DNA of 64,000 nucleotides, taken from the NCBI RefSeq assembly GCF_002917095.1, contig NZ_PQGA01000004.1, forward strand, positions 1 through 64,000, read 5' to 3'. Shown here one piece after another: positions 53,593 through 61,804 of this stretch. This DNA is from Paraburkholderia eburnea. GTDB taxonomy: Bacteria; Pseudomonadota; Gammaproteobacteria; Burkholderiales; Burkholderiaceae. How positions within the stretch are numbered: the first letter of the stretch is position 1; every line of letters begins with the position of its first letter. The notes under the pieces were generated by a model. The model saw nothing but the letters and a program-made list of their open reading frames with translations, was not told where the DNA came from and ran no database searches. Made by a program: the position numbers and the translations under genes.

Positions 53593-54273
53593 TTAGCGGC
53601 CGCGACGGGGCTTCGATCCGGCCTTCTGGAACGCAGCGTCCCAGCTGGCTTCGATGGCTTGCGTCTGCGACATACGCGGCGCGTCACCGGAACCGAGGCT
53701 CGGATTGCGGCGATCCTGGCTGCCGCCAGCCGAACCACGGGTCTTGTTCAGGACCGCGATCGCTTCGCTGCGCGTCATCGTCGACTCGAACGCGAGGTTG
53801 GCGGCCAGCTCCGTATTGCGACCCGCGCCCTTGCACGCAAAGATCGCGGCGCAACGCGCACGTTCACGGCGACGCGCGCGAGCAGCTGCGCTCTTGCCCC
53901 GCATCTCCTCTTCATCGTCGTCATCGTCCTCGGCACGCTCGTCCTCATCGTCGTCTTCAGCGCGCTTGCCACGCTTGCCTTTGCCACTGTCATCGTCATC
54001 GTCGCGATCGTCTTCGGCGCGTTTGCTGCGCTTTCCGCTATCGCGATCATCTTCATCGTCGTCGTCCGAATCGCCGCCTTCGGCACGCTTGCCCTTCTTG
54101 CTGTCGCCGTCATCGCGATCCTGCTGCTGATCGTCTTCGTCTTCGGCGCTCTTGCCGCGTTTGCCTTTGCCGCTGTCATCGTCATCACGATCATCTTCAG
54201 CACGGGCGTTACGGCCGAGATGGGCGAAGCTCAACCCACCTCGCGCTGCAAGGTTTCGAAACAGATTGCTCAT
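53593..54273 (-). CDS. Scaffold-like capsid assembly protein with Asp/Lys-rich repeat tract
   Basis: A 226-residue protein between protease and decoration genes. Residues about 26-125 are a repeated acidic/basic tract (DDRDDDDSGKGKRGKSAEDE and near copies such as RAEDDRDDDDDSGKGKRGKR). The C-terminal domain, CKGAGRNTELAANLAFESTM then TRSEAIAVLNKTR, matches the last domain of lambda C/Nu3-like scaffolds. So it probably replaces Nu3 as a free-standing scaffold. The repeat tract is unlike anything else in the window. Confidence 0.7.
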   Translation of the reverse strand: MSNLFRNLAARGGLSFAHLGRNARAEDDRDDDDSGKGKRGKSAEDEDDQQQDRDDGDSKKGKRAEGGDSDDDDEDDRDSGKRSKRAEDDRDDDDDSGKGKRGKRAEDDDEDERAEDDDDDEEEMRGKSAAARARRRERARCAAIFACKGAGRNTELAANLAFESTMTRSEAIAVLNKTRGSAGGSQDRRNPSLGSGDAPRMSQTQAIEASWDAAFQKAGSKPRRGR

Positions 54274-54299
54274 TGGATTTACCCTAACGGTGGGATGAA

Positions 54300-55181
54300 T
54301 CAGCCCAGCTCTTCGAGCAGGGAAGCGAAGGCTTCATCCGGCGCCATGACAGCGTCAGCAAAGCCGATTTCGACGCCCGCGGCGCCGAGAAAGGTGCCGG
54401 CCTCGGTGTCGCGCACCGCTGCCGTTTTGAGACCGCGATTGCGTGCAACGGTCTTCACGAATATTTCGCCCATGGCGTCCACGTCTGCCTGGAAGCGCGC
54501 AAGCGTGGATTTCGAGAGCGGGCTGAACTCGTTCCCGTCCGCCTTGAGTGCGCCGTAGTGGATGAGCGTGACGTCGATGCCCGCGCGCGTGAGCGCCTGC
54601 GACATGTCGACGTGCATGCAGATCACGCCGACGCTGCCCGTCCCGCCAGTGCGTGGCACGATGATCCGGTCAGCTGCGCTGGCGATCGCATAGGCGGCGG
54701 AATACGCGCTCTCGGTGAGAACGGCCCAGATGGGCTTTTGCCCACGTGCGAAATAAATTGCGTCGACGAGGTCAAAGCACCCTGCCACCTCGCCGCCGGG
54801 TGAGTCGATGTCCAGCATGATCGCGCGCACATCCGGATCGCCGAGCGCTATGTCAATCAGCGCGCGGATGCCGTCGTATCCTGTCATGCCGGAATATGGG
54901 TGGAGCGTGCCGAGCTTGTGCACAAGAGTCCCTTCAATCGGGATTCGCGCAACGCCCTCGGCAATGTCATAGGGCTTGTACTGCGCCGGACCGTCGTCTT
55001 CCGATTCGAGAAACGCGCGTGCGCCGCCGTCAGCGAGAGCCAGCGCCGTACCGTCCGCACGAAATAGCTGTGTGATGCCGAATCGGTCAGCCAGCGCGGC
55101 CATCACGATCTCTGCCTTCTGCGGCAGGATCGCAATGGGGACGTTGAATAGCCGCGTCGCGAGATGAGGAAAATTGATCAT
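54300..55181 (-). CDS. Capsid maturation protease, S49 (SppA/lambda gpC) family
   Basis: A 293-residue serine protease. The nucleophile is Ser161 in ESAYSAAYAIASAAD and the general base Lys213 in GALKADGNEFSPLS; IMLDIDSPGGEVAGCFDLVD forms the oxyanion-hole region. It lacks the scaffold extension that lambda gpC carries at its C-terminus; that domain is encoded by the next gene. ATG overlaps the portal stop (ATGA). Confidence 0.9.
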   Translation of the reverse strand: MINFPHLATRLFNVPIAILPQKAEIVMAALADRFGITQLFRADGTALALADGGARAFLESEDDGPAQYKPYDIAEGVARIPIEGTLVHKLGTLHPYSGMTGYDGIRALIDIALGDPDVRAIMLDIDSPGGEVAGCFDLVDAIYFARGQKPIWAVLTESAYSAAYAIASAADRIIVPRTGGTGSVGVICMHVDMSQALTRAGIDVTLIHYGALKADGNEFSPLSKSTLARFQADVDAMGEIFVKTVARNRGLKTAAVRDTEAGTFLGAAGVEIGFADAVMAPDEAFASLLEELG

Positions 55182-56830
55182 GCTGCCTTCGGCTCTTCGG
55201 GAGGTTCGTCGGTGCGTGTCGCCATCTCACTGCCGCCCCACTCGGGGAGCGGGATGCCGCGCCGCTTGAATTCTTCGATCTCGATTTGCCGCTGGTCGAG
55301 CAGCTCTTCCCAGTCGGATCCCTGCTCGGCCGCCTCCTGCTTGAGCGTCGTCAGAGCCGCGTCCATCTTCAGGATCGATCCCTGCGGTTCCTTGACCGGG
55401 TCGACCCAGCCGCGGGCGGGCCCGAGCCACGAGCATCCTGCGTAGGCCGTAGCGACCTCGATGAAGTCAGGCGCGCCTTTGGGCAGCGGAAGCTCATCGT
55501 TCTCCATGCATTCGCGCAACCACGTCGCGTACATCGGAGTGGCGGTTCCGGCCGAGAACTCAAGGCGTCGTCGCACGAGCGTTTTCCAGCTTTCGAGCAG
55601 CCCGGAGCGCGCGCTCGAATAGGTCGTGCGCGTCCAGTCCTGCGTGACCTGCTCCTGGGTGACGCCGAGCGCCGACGCGACGCAGCCCTGCATCTCGTGA
55701 ACGAACTCGGTGAAACCATTGTGCGGATGGTCTGAGGCGACCGACTTGATGTCCTCGCCGGGCGCCAGCGCAGCCACTCGCACGCCGTTGAACATCGCCG
55801 GTCGCTCGTCGTTCCATTCCTTGCGAAGACTCTGGTAGAACTTGAGCTCGTGGTCGCCGCCGATAGCGTCCTGCACTTCGGCAGGGTCATAGGGGCTCGT
55901 GATGTACGTGCCAATCGACGCGGCAAGCGCTGCGGCCTGAAGCTCGATGCCGTAGTAGCGCGCGAGCATCTTCGCGTGCGCGAGCACGGGCGTGAAAACA
56001 CCGATGCCGCGATTCTGACCGGCGCGATCGCGCTCGAAGTCATGGATGACGCGCCGCCAGCCATCACCGTCCTCTGCGATGACGCGCTCCCACTCCATGC
56101 TTTCGACGGCGTTGTACCAGTCGTTCTGGTGAGCCTTACGGATGTGATACGCCAGCGGCACGCCGTTGTCGTCGATCTCGACGCCACCGCGCAAGTGCTT
56201 GGTGTCGACCATCTGCATGGGGTTCGAGAGCCGATCCGGATCCACCACAAGATAAGCCGTCGCATACTGCGCGGCACCTCGCCCTATACGCTCTGGCATC
56301 CAGTGATTGACGATCAGGTCCTCGCCATCGATCAGCTTGTGGCGCAGCGCGAGACGCAGTTGCTGAGAGACCGTCAGTTGCCGCGAAACGTCGTTGTAGT
56401 GGTTCAGGTCGTTCGAATACAGACGCCATCGCGCTTCGACGGCGCTCGCGAACTCCTTTGCCCACTGGATATCGAAGTTCGCTCCGCTGATCAGGCGCAG
56501 GGCACGATAGTCCGGCATTGCCGAAAGGCGCAGCGATGCCCCAACCGTGTTGTCGAGGATCCGGGTGATGGCACCGCTTGAGCGCCCGTCGTTTCGAACC
56601 TGATCGCGCGAGCGCGCGACCATGCGATCGCGGAACTGGGTGATCTCGGCATCAGGCGAGCGGATCCAGGGCAACCAGTTACCCATCTCCTGCGTCTGCC
56701 AGTCCGCCGCCTGGTACGGGAAGTACCAGCGCCCGACACCGCTCGTCAGCGGCATCCCGTTGGGATACTCGCCGCGCGCGCGTTGGATCGGATTGCCCTG
56801 GGCATCGACGATCGAAAGTTCGTTGCCCAT
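55178..56830 (-). CDS. Portal protein, lambda gpB family
   Basis: A 550-residue portal. WYFPYQAADWQTQEMGNWLP, SSGAITRILDNTVGASLRLS and VIHDFERDRAGQNRGIGVFT are typical lambda gpB-type motifs, and the GVTQEQVTQDWTRTTYSSAR stretch follows the crown side. ATG at 56828-56830 is used. It forms the dodecameric vertex for DNA entry. It begins one base after the gpW-like gene. Confidence 0.92.
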   Translation of the reverse strand: MGNELSIVDAQGNPIQRARGEYPNGMPLTSGVGRWYFPYQAADWQTQEMGNWLPWIRSPDAEITQFRDRMVARSRDQVRNDGRSSGAITRILDNTVGASLRLSAMPDYRALRLISGANFDIQWAKEFASAVEARWRLYSNDLNHYNDVSRQLTVSQQLRLALRHKLIDGEDLIVNHWMPERIGRGAAQYATAYLVVDPDRLSNPMQMVDTKHLRGGVEIDDNGVPLAYHIRKAHQNDWYNAVESMEWERVIAEDGDGWRRVIHDFERDRAGQNRGIGVFTPVLAHAKMLARYYGIELQAAALAASIGTYITSPYDPAEVQDAIGGDHELKFYQSLRKEWNDERPAMFNGVRVAALAPGEDIKSVASDHPHNGFTEFVHEMQGCVASALGVTQEQVTQDWTRTTYSSARSGLLESWKTLVRRRLEFSAGTATPMYATWLRECMENDELPLPKGAPDFIEVATAYAGCSWLGPARGWVDPVKEPQGSILKMDAALTTLKQEAAEQGSDWEELLDQRQIEIEEFKRRGIPLPEWGGSEMATRTDEPPEEPKAA

Positions 56831-56831
56831 A

Positions 56832-57101
56832 TCAGTAAAGCGGCCTGATCGGTCGACGGCGCTGGATGCGCACGCCAGGGTTGAGTGCCTGCTGCAGCTC
56901 GGCGATGAGCATGCGCAGGTTCGCCATGTCGGTCTGCTGGAACGACGCACTTCGCGATCCGCCGCCTTGCGCGTACGCCACGGTGACCACTTTCTTACCC
57001 GTGCGCAGCTCGATATACGCCTGCTGCGCCGACGCGATCGCGGCCGACAGCTGTGCGTCGCTCATGCCGTAATACGGCGAGCTGATATCGGAAGTGGCCA
57101 T
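56832..57101 (-). CDS. Head-tail joining protein, gpW family
   Basis: An 89-residue gpW-type protein. YYGMSDAQLSAAIASAQQAY and IELRTGKKVVTVAYAQGGGS contain the gpW fold pattern of helix, hairpin, helix; the C-terminus is basic (RIQRRRPIRPLY). It lies between terminase large subunit and portal, as in lambda. ATG at 57099-57101. Confidence 0.85.
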   Translation of the reverse strand: MATSDISSPYYGMSDAQLSAAIASAQQAYIELRTGKKVVTVAYAQGGGSRSASFQQTDMANLRMLIAELQQALNPGVRIQRRRPIRPLY

Positions 57102-57105
57102 GGAT

Positions 57106-59205
57106 TTAGCGGAAACGGTGAACTGCAGATTTCGGGTTTTTGGGCGAAACGCCGTCAGGGATTGCGGTCGCACCGCTTGGCGCCGGCGAGGTCTTCGTCG
57201 GCGCGCCAGCGATCAGGGACGTGTTCTTATCCCAAGGTGCAGCCCAAGCCGGCGGCTTCATCCAATCGATCTGCGACAGACCATGCAGGTGGGCGACGAC
57301 GTGAGCGAGCACCATCAGGTCGAGCGCTTCATTCCGGCGCCCGCGGACGGCCTTTTCCCAGCGTCCGTTCTTCAACCGGATCTCAGACGTCAGTTGTTCG
57401 AACCAAAGGTGAGGTTCTTCGGGAGACCTGAGCACATATGGGAAATGCACATACCAGTCGCCGAGATCGGCCTTTTGCAGCTGGCCAGCGAGGTCATCCT
57501 TGAAGCTGTTGGGGTTGAACTGCGCGACTGGCACCGTGCCGCCTGCGGCCGCGCGGTTTGACTTACGCGCCGTGTCGGGATACGTCACCTGGAGGCGCGG
57601 CGCCATCAGCGTATTTGCGCCCTTCGTCGGCAAGACAGTCCACGCGTCTCGCCCCGCTATCCGGCCGTAAAGGCGGACGACACCGTCCAGCTTGCGCCAG
57701 CGGCGCCACGCGGCGTAAGCCTGCTGCGTGACGCCCGCCTCACCGCCGCTATCGAAACCGAATGCGCGGATCGGCATACGCCGGCCGCTGCCGTCCGCGA
57801 GCGGATAGGTGTGCTGTATCACCGGAAGCAGCAAGTCCCAATCTTCTGGCGATGTCGCCGGGTCGCCATTGACGCGCCCTTTGTCGATGACCCAGCTCTC
57901 ACCACCGACGCCCCAGCCGCGCACCAGCCATTCGAACCGGCCGCCATTGGCGTCACAGGATCCGGTGAGGAAGCGCACGCCTTCGGGGACTACCGCGATC
58001 TTCAGGTCGGGCTCGCATCGGTCCGCCAGCACGTTCGCGTCGAGCGAGCCAATACCGCGCTTCGGCGCGTACGGAAAGCCCCACTGTTTGACGACGACCT
58101 GGCGAAGCGATTTGTCGTCGCCGTCGATCTCGCTTTCGCGCTCTGCCTTGACCCGGGCACGGGCGAGGCCTCCAATGCCGCCGAGAATGAAAGGCGACAT
58201 CGTGCCGACGATCCAAAACCCTGCGCTCTTGCGCGCGACGAGATCGCCGCTCACTACGCCATCCTGCGAAAGCTCCTGTCCATCGCCGATCCAGCCGCCG
58301 AAGGACGAGCGGTACGCAGCCAGATTCATCGCGCGGCGGTGCCGGTCTTCGATCAAGCAACCATTGACCGGGCAAACGAGCCGCGCCTTCTCTTCGATCT
58401 CGTCGAGCGTTCCTTCTTCTGGGTACGTCATCGCCATGTGCCGCGCGGCGATTGGCACCGGGCTCGACCACGCGCCGCAATGCGGGCACGGCCAGTACCA
58501 CACGCGCCGGTCGCTGTCGCCATACAGCGCCATGATCCCGGCCGTCCAGTCGCGCTCGGGAATTAACCCGCGGGCGCGATCTGGGTGGCTCAGCGCAAGC
58601 AGCATCGACTGGCGGCCAAACGTCTGCCGACGCACGTCGAGAAGCGCCTTCACGTCGCCTAGCGACTCGGGATACGCGTCAACCTCATCGGCGACAATCC
58701 GCGGCGCCGACTTGTTGATGAGGTTGTTGTCGTTCGCCGAGAGGAACTCGACGCGCATGCCGGCGAAGCGCTTGAAATGCAGCGAGTCGTCGACGGGCCG
58801 CGTGCCGAGCTGCATCGCCATTTCGGCGTGGCCGTCGATCTGCGTATTGATCCGGCTCTTGACGAAGGCTTCGAGACCCGGGTCCGTCTGCATGTACCAG
58901 AGCATGTCGCCCGGGTCGTTCGCGACGGATTTGAGAAGCCAGTTCTGAGCGATCTCCGTTTTGCCAGACTGCCCGGGCCCGACAACGACGGTTGTCAGAT
59001 AGTCGAGCCGCGTCAGCGTTTCCATCGGCGCGACGAGATATGGCGCTTTCTCGTGGTGCCAACGTCCAACGAAGCCGCCGCCCTGGTTCGTCAGGCGGCG
59101 ATTGAGCGACGCGTATTGCGCGACCGTCTCGCGGGCCGGAGGCACCAGCGCGCCGAGCGCCTCGCGCACGATCTGGTACGCGTCGGCGTAGGCGTTCTCA
59201 AGCAT
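57106..59205 (-). CDS. Terminase large subunit, lambda GpA family
   Basis: A 699-residue packaging ATPase/nuclease. Walker A is GPGQSGKT (residues 76-83), Walker B IVADEVD with Asp173-Glu174. A zinc ribbon of four cysteines, CPHC (240/243) and CPVNGC (278/283), follows. The nuclease domain contains FGFDSGG near residue 490. GpA-type terminases usually cut at cos sites, so cohesive-end packaging is inferred. The start overlaps the small-subunit stop by eight bases. Confidence 0.93.
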   Translation of the reverse strand: MLENAYADAYQIVREALGALVPPARETVAQYASLNRRLTNQGGGFVGRWHHEKAPYLVAPMETLTRLDYLTTVVVGPGQSGKTEIAQNWLLKSVANDPGDMLWYMQTDPGLEAFVKSRINTQIDGHAEMAMQLGTRPVDDSLHFKRFAGMRVEFLSANDNNLINKSAPRIVADEVDAYPESLGDVKALLDVRRQTFGRQSMLLALSHPDRARGLIPERDWTAGIMALYGDSDRRVWYWPCPHCGAWSSPVPIAARHMAMTYPEEGTLDEIEEKARLVCPVNGCLIEDRHRRAMNLAAYRSSFGGWIGDGQELSQDGVVSGDLVARKSAGFWIVGTMSPFILGGIGGLARARVKAERESEIDGDDKSLRQVVVKQWGFPYAPKRGIGSLDANVLADRCEPDLKIAVVPEGVRFLTGSCDANGGRFEWLVRGWGVGGESWVIDKGRVNGDPATSPEDWDLLLPVIQHTYPLADGSGRRMPIRAFGFDSGGEAGVTQQAYAAWRRWRKLDGVVRLYGRIAGRDAWTVLPTKGANTLMAPRLQVTYPDTARKSNRAAAGGTVPVAQFNPNSFKDDLAGQLQKADLGDWYVHFPYVLRSPEEPHLWFEQLTSEIRLKNGRWEKAVRGRRNEALDLMVLAHVVAHLHGLSQIDWMKPPAWAAPWDKNTSLIAGAPTKTSPAPSGATAIPDGVSPKNPKSAVHRFR

Positions 59206-59914
59206 CGGGGCCCAGCAACACTTTCAGTTCATCGACCATCGTCGTTCGCAGATCGTCGGTCAGCTCGCGGATCGCGTCTGCGTTCTCTTCGGGCAGGCTG
59301 AGCTTTTCGACGATCTGGTCGGCCAGCCGATCCATGCCCTTCCCGAGGTGCACGAGCATCTTCGTGATGACCTGCCGCATCACCTCGGCCTGAACCAGGT
59401 CGCCGCGATCGCGCCGCAACTTGTCCTCAAGGATCTCGGCCTGAACCATGTCGCGCCGCTGGCGCGCAGTCTGTTCGCCGGTATGCACGAGCGGCTCGAC
59501 GCCTGCCGGCGGCACGACCGAGTACTTCGCGCCCGGGTACTTCGCGCCCGGGTACGGATTGTCGTCCGGTGCCGGCACGCTCGCGGCCTTTGGCGCACGC
59601 GGCGCGGATCGCGCTGGCGCACCGCCGCCGAGATAAGCCTTGACCGCGGCGAGATCGAATTCCCATCCGCCGGCGCGCGTGCCGCGCTTCGCGATCGGAA
59701 ACGATTCGTCACTCTCCAGACGGCGATCGAGCTTCGGGCGCGTCCAGCCCAGCGCATCAGCGAGCGCCGCCTTTCCGATCACGCCATCAGTGCCGGCCGG
59801 TGTAACGGCCTCACGTGTAATGTTTTTCGCCTTCCCCGCCGGTTTGACGTCACGCTGCGTTACACCCGCATCGCTTGGCGCGGCGCGCCTTTGAGCCGCA
59901 TTTGATGCCGCCAT
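59198..59914 (-). CDS. Terminase small subunit (Nu1-like)
   Basis: A 238-residue protein that should bind the packaging site. A winged-helix DNA-binding region lies at about 45-95 (IGKAALADALGWTRPKLDRR), a linker with the duplicate YPGAKYPGAKY at about 120-130, and a C-terminal helical domain that would contact the large subunit. The start has no Shine-Dalgarno; instead tandem GTTACAC sits there. The first 40 residues are basic and disordered-looking. Confidence 0.8.
   Translation of the reverse strand: MAASNAAQRRAAPSDAGVTQRDVKPAGKAKNITREAVTPAGTDGVIGKAALADALGWTRPKLDRRLESDESFPIAKRGTRAGGWEFDLAAVKAYLGGGAPARSAPRAPKAASVPAPDDNPYPGAKYPGAKYSVVPPAGVEPLVHTGEQTARQRRDMVQAEILEDKLRRDRGDLVQAEVMRQVITKMLVHLGKGMDRLADQIVEKLSLPEENADAIRELTDDLRTTMVDELKVLLGPDA
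59522..59555. repeat. 15-bp tandem duplication in the terminase small-subunit gene
   Basis: GTACTTCGCGCCCGG occurs twice in tandem (59522-59536, 59537-59551) and starts a third time. It encodes the YPGAKYPGAKY linker and is a recent-looking in-frame duplication. Confidence 0.85.
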
Positions 59915-59931
59915 AGCGTGTAACGTGTAAC
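59800..59931. repeat. Five GTGTAAC-type heptamers around the terminase small-subunit start
   Basis: Copies at 59800-59806, 59815-59821 (GTGTAAT), 59859-59865 (inverted) and a tandem pair at 59918-59931. They span the first 115 bases of the gene and its leader, replacing the expected ribosome-binding site. In lambda, the Nu1 binding sites of cosB lie next to nu1, so these might be the small-terminase binding sites or an autoregulatory element. Confidence 0.55.
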
Positions 59932-60155
59932 GAGTTTTTTTTGGTCAAAGGAACGGGAAAAACGGGCGCGCGCAATGCCCGCGTTTTGGGACCTCCCTGG
60001 AAGGACCCTGTAAGGTACGGGCCTTCGAGCCGCCGGTCGCCCTCCACCGCGCCACCTTCAGCCAGCCGCTGCCTTCGCGCACGCAAGCGCCTTAGTCGTT
60101 GCGGAGGCACTGGATCTGAATGCGAAATGCAGTCATCGAGATTGGCCTGTCAGAG
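59932..60155. other. Non-coding region upstream of terminase, possible cos region
   Basis: About 220 bases without a gene, between the unknown protein gene at 60156 and the small terminase. It has a weak leftward terminator-like element (CGGGC 59963-59967 with GCCCG 59977-59981, then five T on the reverse strand). For a GpA-type phage the cos site is expected near here, but I cannot identify the nick sequence. Confidence 0.4.
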
Positions 60156-60833
60156 CTATCGGGCGCTGGCGATCGCTTTGCCGAGCGCACGGCCGAACTC
60201 TCGACGGAACCCCATGTTGACAATCTGGTAGGCGCGCAGCTCGAAATTCAGATGTTGGCGGACTGGCAGCGCATCGCCGAAGCGGATGAGCAGTTTGAGC
60301 GCGCCCAGATCCTTGTCGTATAGGCTTCCTTGTCCAGCGCGCTTACGGCGCACGCCGCCGGACCGGGAAATTTCGAGACGCTGCCAGACACCGTTGATCG
60401 GGCCATGACTCGTCTGGACCTTGCCGATGAAAATGTCCTTGCGCCCGCGCAGCTTCGCCATGATGCCGCGCCCCAATTGTCCGTACTGGTTCAGGTCGAT
60501 GTCCTTGGGATTGAACAGCGCCGGCCCCGGCAACTTGTGAACGCCGCCGTCTTCATACGGAATGAGATAGCCAGCCGCGCGATCCATCACGAAAACGGTC
60601 GCCTCAAGGTTCGTTTTGCGTGCTGCCGTCATGCGAACGGAGCGCAACGTGAATGGTGACGGATTGCGAAAAGTCGTCCGCATATTATCGACTTCGGCGC
60701 GCTGCACCTGCCGCGCCAGCGCATTCAGCGCGGTCGCCGTGGCGAAAGGGATCTGCTGGCGGACAAACGTGTCGAGGCTGCGCTCGATGCGGTCGACATT
60801 CGACTTGACCGAGATCTGGACTACGCCGGCCAT
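60156..60833 (-). CDS. Phage morphogenesis-type protein, possibly gpZ-like
   Basis: A 225-residue basic protein. VRQQIPFATATALNALARQV followed by a basic helix and PSPFTLRSVRMTAARKTNLE recalls minor tail protein Z and related tail-completion proteins, in which a PxAxAxAxN motif starts the chain. It lies outside the head/tail order, upstream of the small terminase, which is unusual for such a protein. It overlaps the upstream small gene by 13 bases. Assignment tentative. Confidence 0.6.
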   Translation of the reverse strand: MAGVVQISVKSNVDRIERSLDTFVRQQIPFATATALNALARQVQRAEVDNMRTTFRNPSPFTLRSVRMTAARKTNLEATVFVMDRAAGYLIPYEDGGVHKLPGPALFNPKDIDLNQYGQLGRGIMAKLRGRKDIFIGKVQTSHGPINGVWQRLEISRSGGVRRKRAGQGSLYDKDLGALKLLIRFGDALPVRQHLNFELRAYQIVNMGFRREFGRALGKAIASAR

Positions 60834-61057
60834 GCCGCTGATCTCACGCCTGCGTCCGGCTCGCTCGCAAAGAACGGCACCGCAGGAAGTTGGAGCGAGT
60901 CGCGGCCGAGCGGAAATGCTTGCACCGCAATTTCCACCGGATCTTCATCGAATACGGCGACGCAGATGCCGACAGTCGGCTTCGCGAAAAACGGCACGCG
61001 CACCATGACGCTCGCCCCAATGCGCGGAGTCGCGCCCTTGGACTTCGGTTTGTTCAT
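60821..61057 (-). CDS. Small phage protein of unknown function
   Basis: A 78-residue protein, MNKPKSKGATPRIGASVMVR and then FFAKPTVGICVAVFDEDPVE, with a beta-rich look. ATG at 61055-61057. It overlaps the start of the gpZ-like gene and so is probably its partner. No domain recognised. Confidence 0.55.
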   Translation of the reverse strand: MNKPKSKGATPRIGASVMVRVPFFAKPTVGICVAVFDEDPVEIAVQAFPLGRDSLQLPAVPFFASEPDAGVRSAAWPA

Positions 61058-61105
61058 CGTTTCACCAAGGGTGAGAACCACGCAAAAATGAACCGCCCAA
61101 AAAGG

Positions 61106-61130
61106 TGCGGGCCGAACGCGTCGGCCCGCA
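61106..61130. repeat. 10-bp inverted repeat upstream of the moron pair
   Basis: TGCGGGCCGA and TCGGCCCGCA are exact reverse complements around ACGCG. It lies between the leftward small gene and the rightward moron start. On the reverse strand it is followed by CCTTTTTGG, on the forward strand by no T run. It may be an operator or a transcription barrier insulating the moron. Confidence 0.5.
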
Positions 61131-61175
61131 TGATAGGATTTTGGCGCGACCCATAAACCCTATCTGGAGGAAATT

Positions 61176-61328
61176 TTGTCGAAGAAGCCCGGAAATACCA
61201 GTGGGCCGACGCACGCGTATGATCATCGATCGCCGCGGCCGGCCCCTATTCCCCAAGGACCGTCGGACGCCCGCACTCACGTGTCACCGCGTCCGGCTCC
61301 GCCGCCCCCGCCGCCGCCTAAAAAGTGA
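61176..61328 (+). CDS. 50-residue proline-rich peptide, first gene of the moron pair
   Basis: A short rightward gene starting with TTG, five bases after a perfect GGAGG (61166-61170). It encodes a 50-residue basic, proline-rich peptide: SKKPGNTSGPTHAYDHRSPR, then PAPIPQGPSDARTHVSPRPA and a final seven-proline run with KK. There is no signal peptide or membrane segment. Its stop is nine bases from the next start, with GAGGAA between, so the two are one operon. Function unknown. Confidence 0.65.
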   Translation: MSKKPGNTSGPTHAYDHRSPRPAPIPQGPSDARTHVSPRPAPPPPPPPKK

Positions 61329-61337
61329 GGAATCGAG

Positions 61338-61799
61338 ATGACGACGCGATCGGAAACCGAATTTCAAATCGGCTATTCAATCCGACTTGAGAAAATGCAA
61401 GCGATGTTGCTCGCGAGGGCGGATCGCATCGTCAACTTTCTGCAGATCGTGCTGAGCGCCGCGGTCATCGCTAATACGGCACCGGTTCTAACTGGCGTTG
61501 TACTCGCGATCTTATCCACATACTCATTTGTGTGGCAACCCGGTGGAAAGAGCATGCTCGCGCTCGCGCAAAAGCAAAAGTACGAGAATTTACAGTCGCA
61601 GGCTGCGTCGCTGGACGATGGTGAACTCCACAAGCGCTATTGCGATCTTGCCGAAAGCGACTCCCAAGCCATTGGATCACTGACGCGGCCAGCCCACATG
61701 GGCGAAATGATTCGCCTTGGAATTCCGCCTGACTTTCAATTAACACGCCTTGAGCGTGTCTTCGCGTTTCTCGCTGGGGATCTACCGCGACACGAATAA
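61338..61799 (+). CDS. Two-helix membrane protein, second gene of the moron pair (SLATT-like topology)
   Basis: A 153-residue protein read against the phage operon. After a hydrophilic N-terminus and helix (YSIRLEKMQAMLLARADRIV) come two close membrane spans (about residues 33-48 and 50-66; FLQIVLSAAVIANTAPVLTG then VVLAILSTYSFVW), then a cytoplasmic helical part with LDDGELHKRYCDLAESDSQA. This resembles the two-helix SLATT-type effector layout by shape, not proven by sequence. ATG at 61338 follows GAGGAA. Opposite orientation and isolated position mark it as a moron; superinfection exclusion or defence is a reasonable guess. Confidence 0.7.
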   Translation: MTTRSETEFQIGYSIRLEKMQAMLLARADRIVNFLQIVLSAAVIANTAPVLTGVVLAILSTYSFVWQPGGKSMLALAQKQKYENLQSQAASLDDGELHKRYCDLAESDSQAIGSLTRPAHMGEMIRLGIPPDFQLTRLERVFAFLAGDLPRHE

Positions 61800-61804
61800 T
61801 TGCA

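Noticed and set aside
53640..54240. Repeated DNA units considered as a possible CRISPR or minisatellite
   Set aside because: The repeats are in frame within a coding gene, uneven in length and without spacers; they encode the Asp/Lys tract.
52879..54558. Rightward 559-codon frame over the decoration, scaffold and protease genes
   Set aside because: Its hydrophobic stretches are the reverse complement of the Asp-rich repeat codons (GAC/GAT to ATC/GTC), not real membrane segments, and it crosses three well-supported genes.
59918..59942. Tandem repeat plus T8 considered as a rightward terminator
   Set aside because: There is no hairpin before the T run, and no rightward gene ends here.
61105..61341. 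78-codon rightward frame before the moron membrane protein
   Set aside because: It has no ribosome site and covers the inverted repeat; the TTG-started frame at 61176 in another phase has a perfect GGAGG and a natural stop before the next gene.
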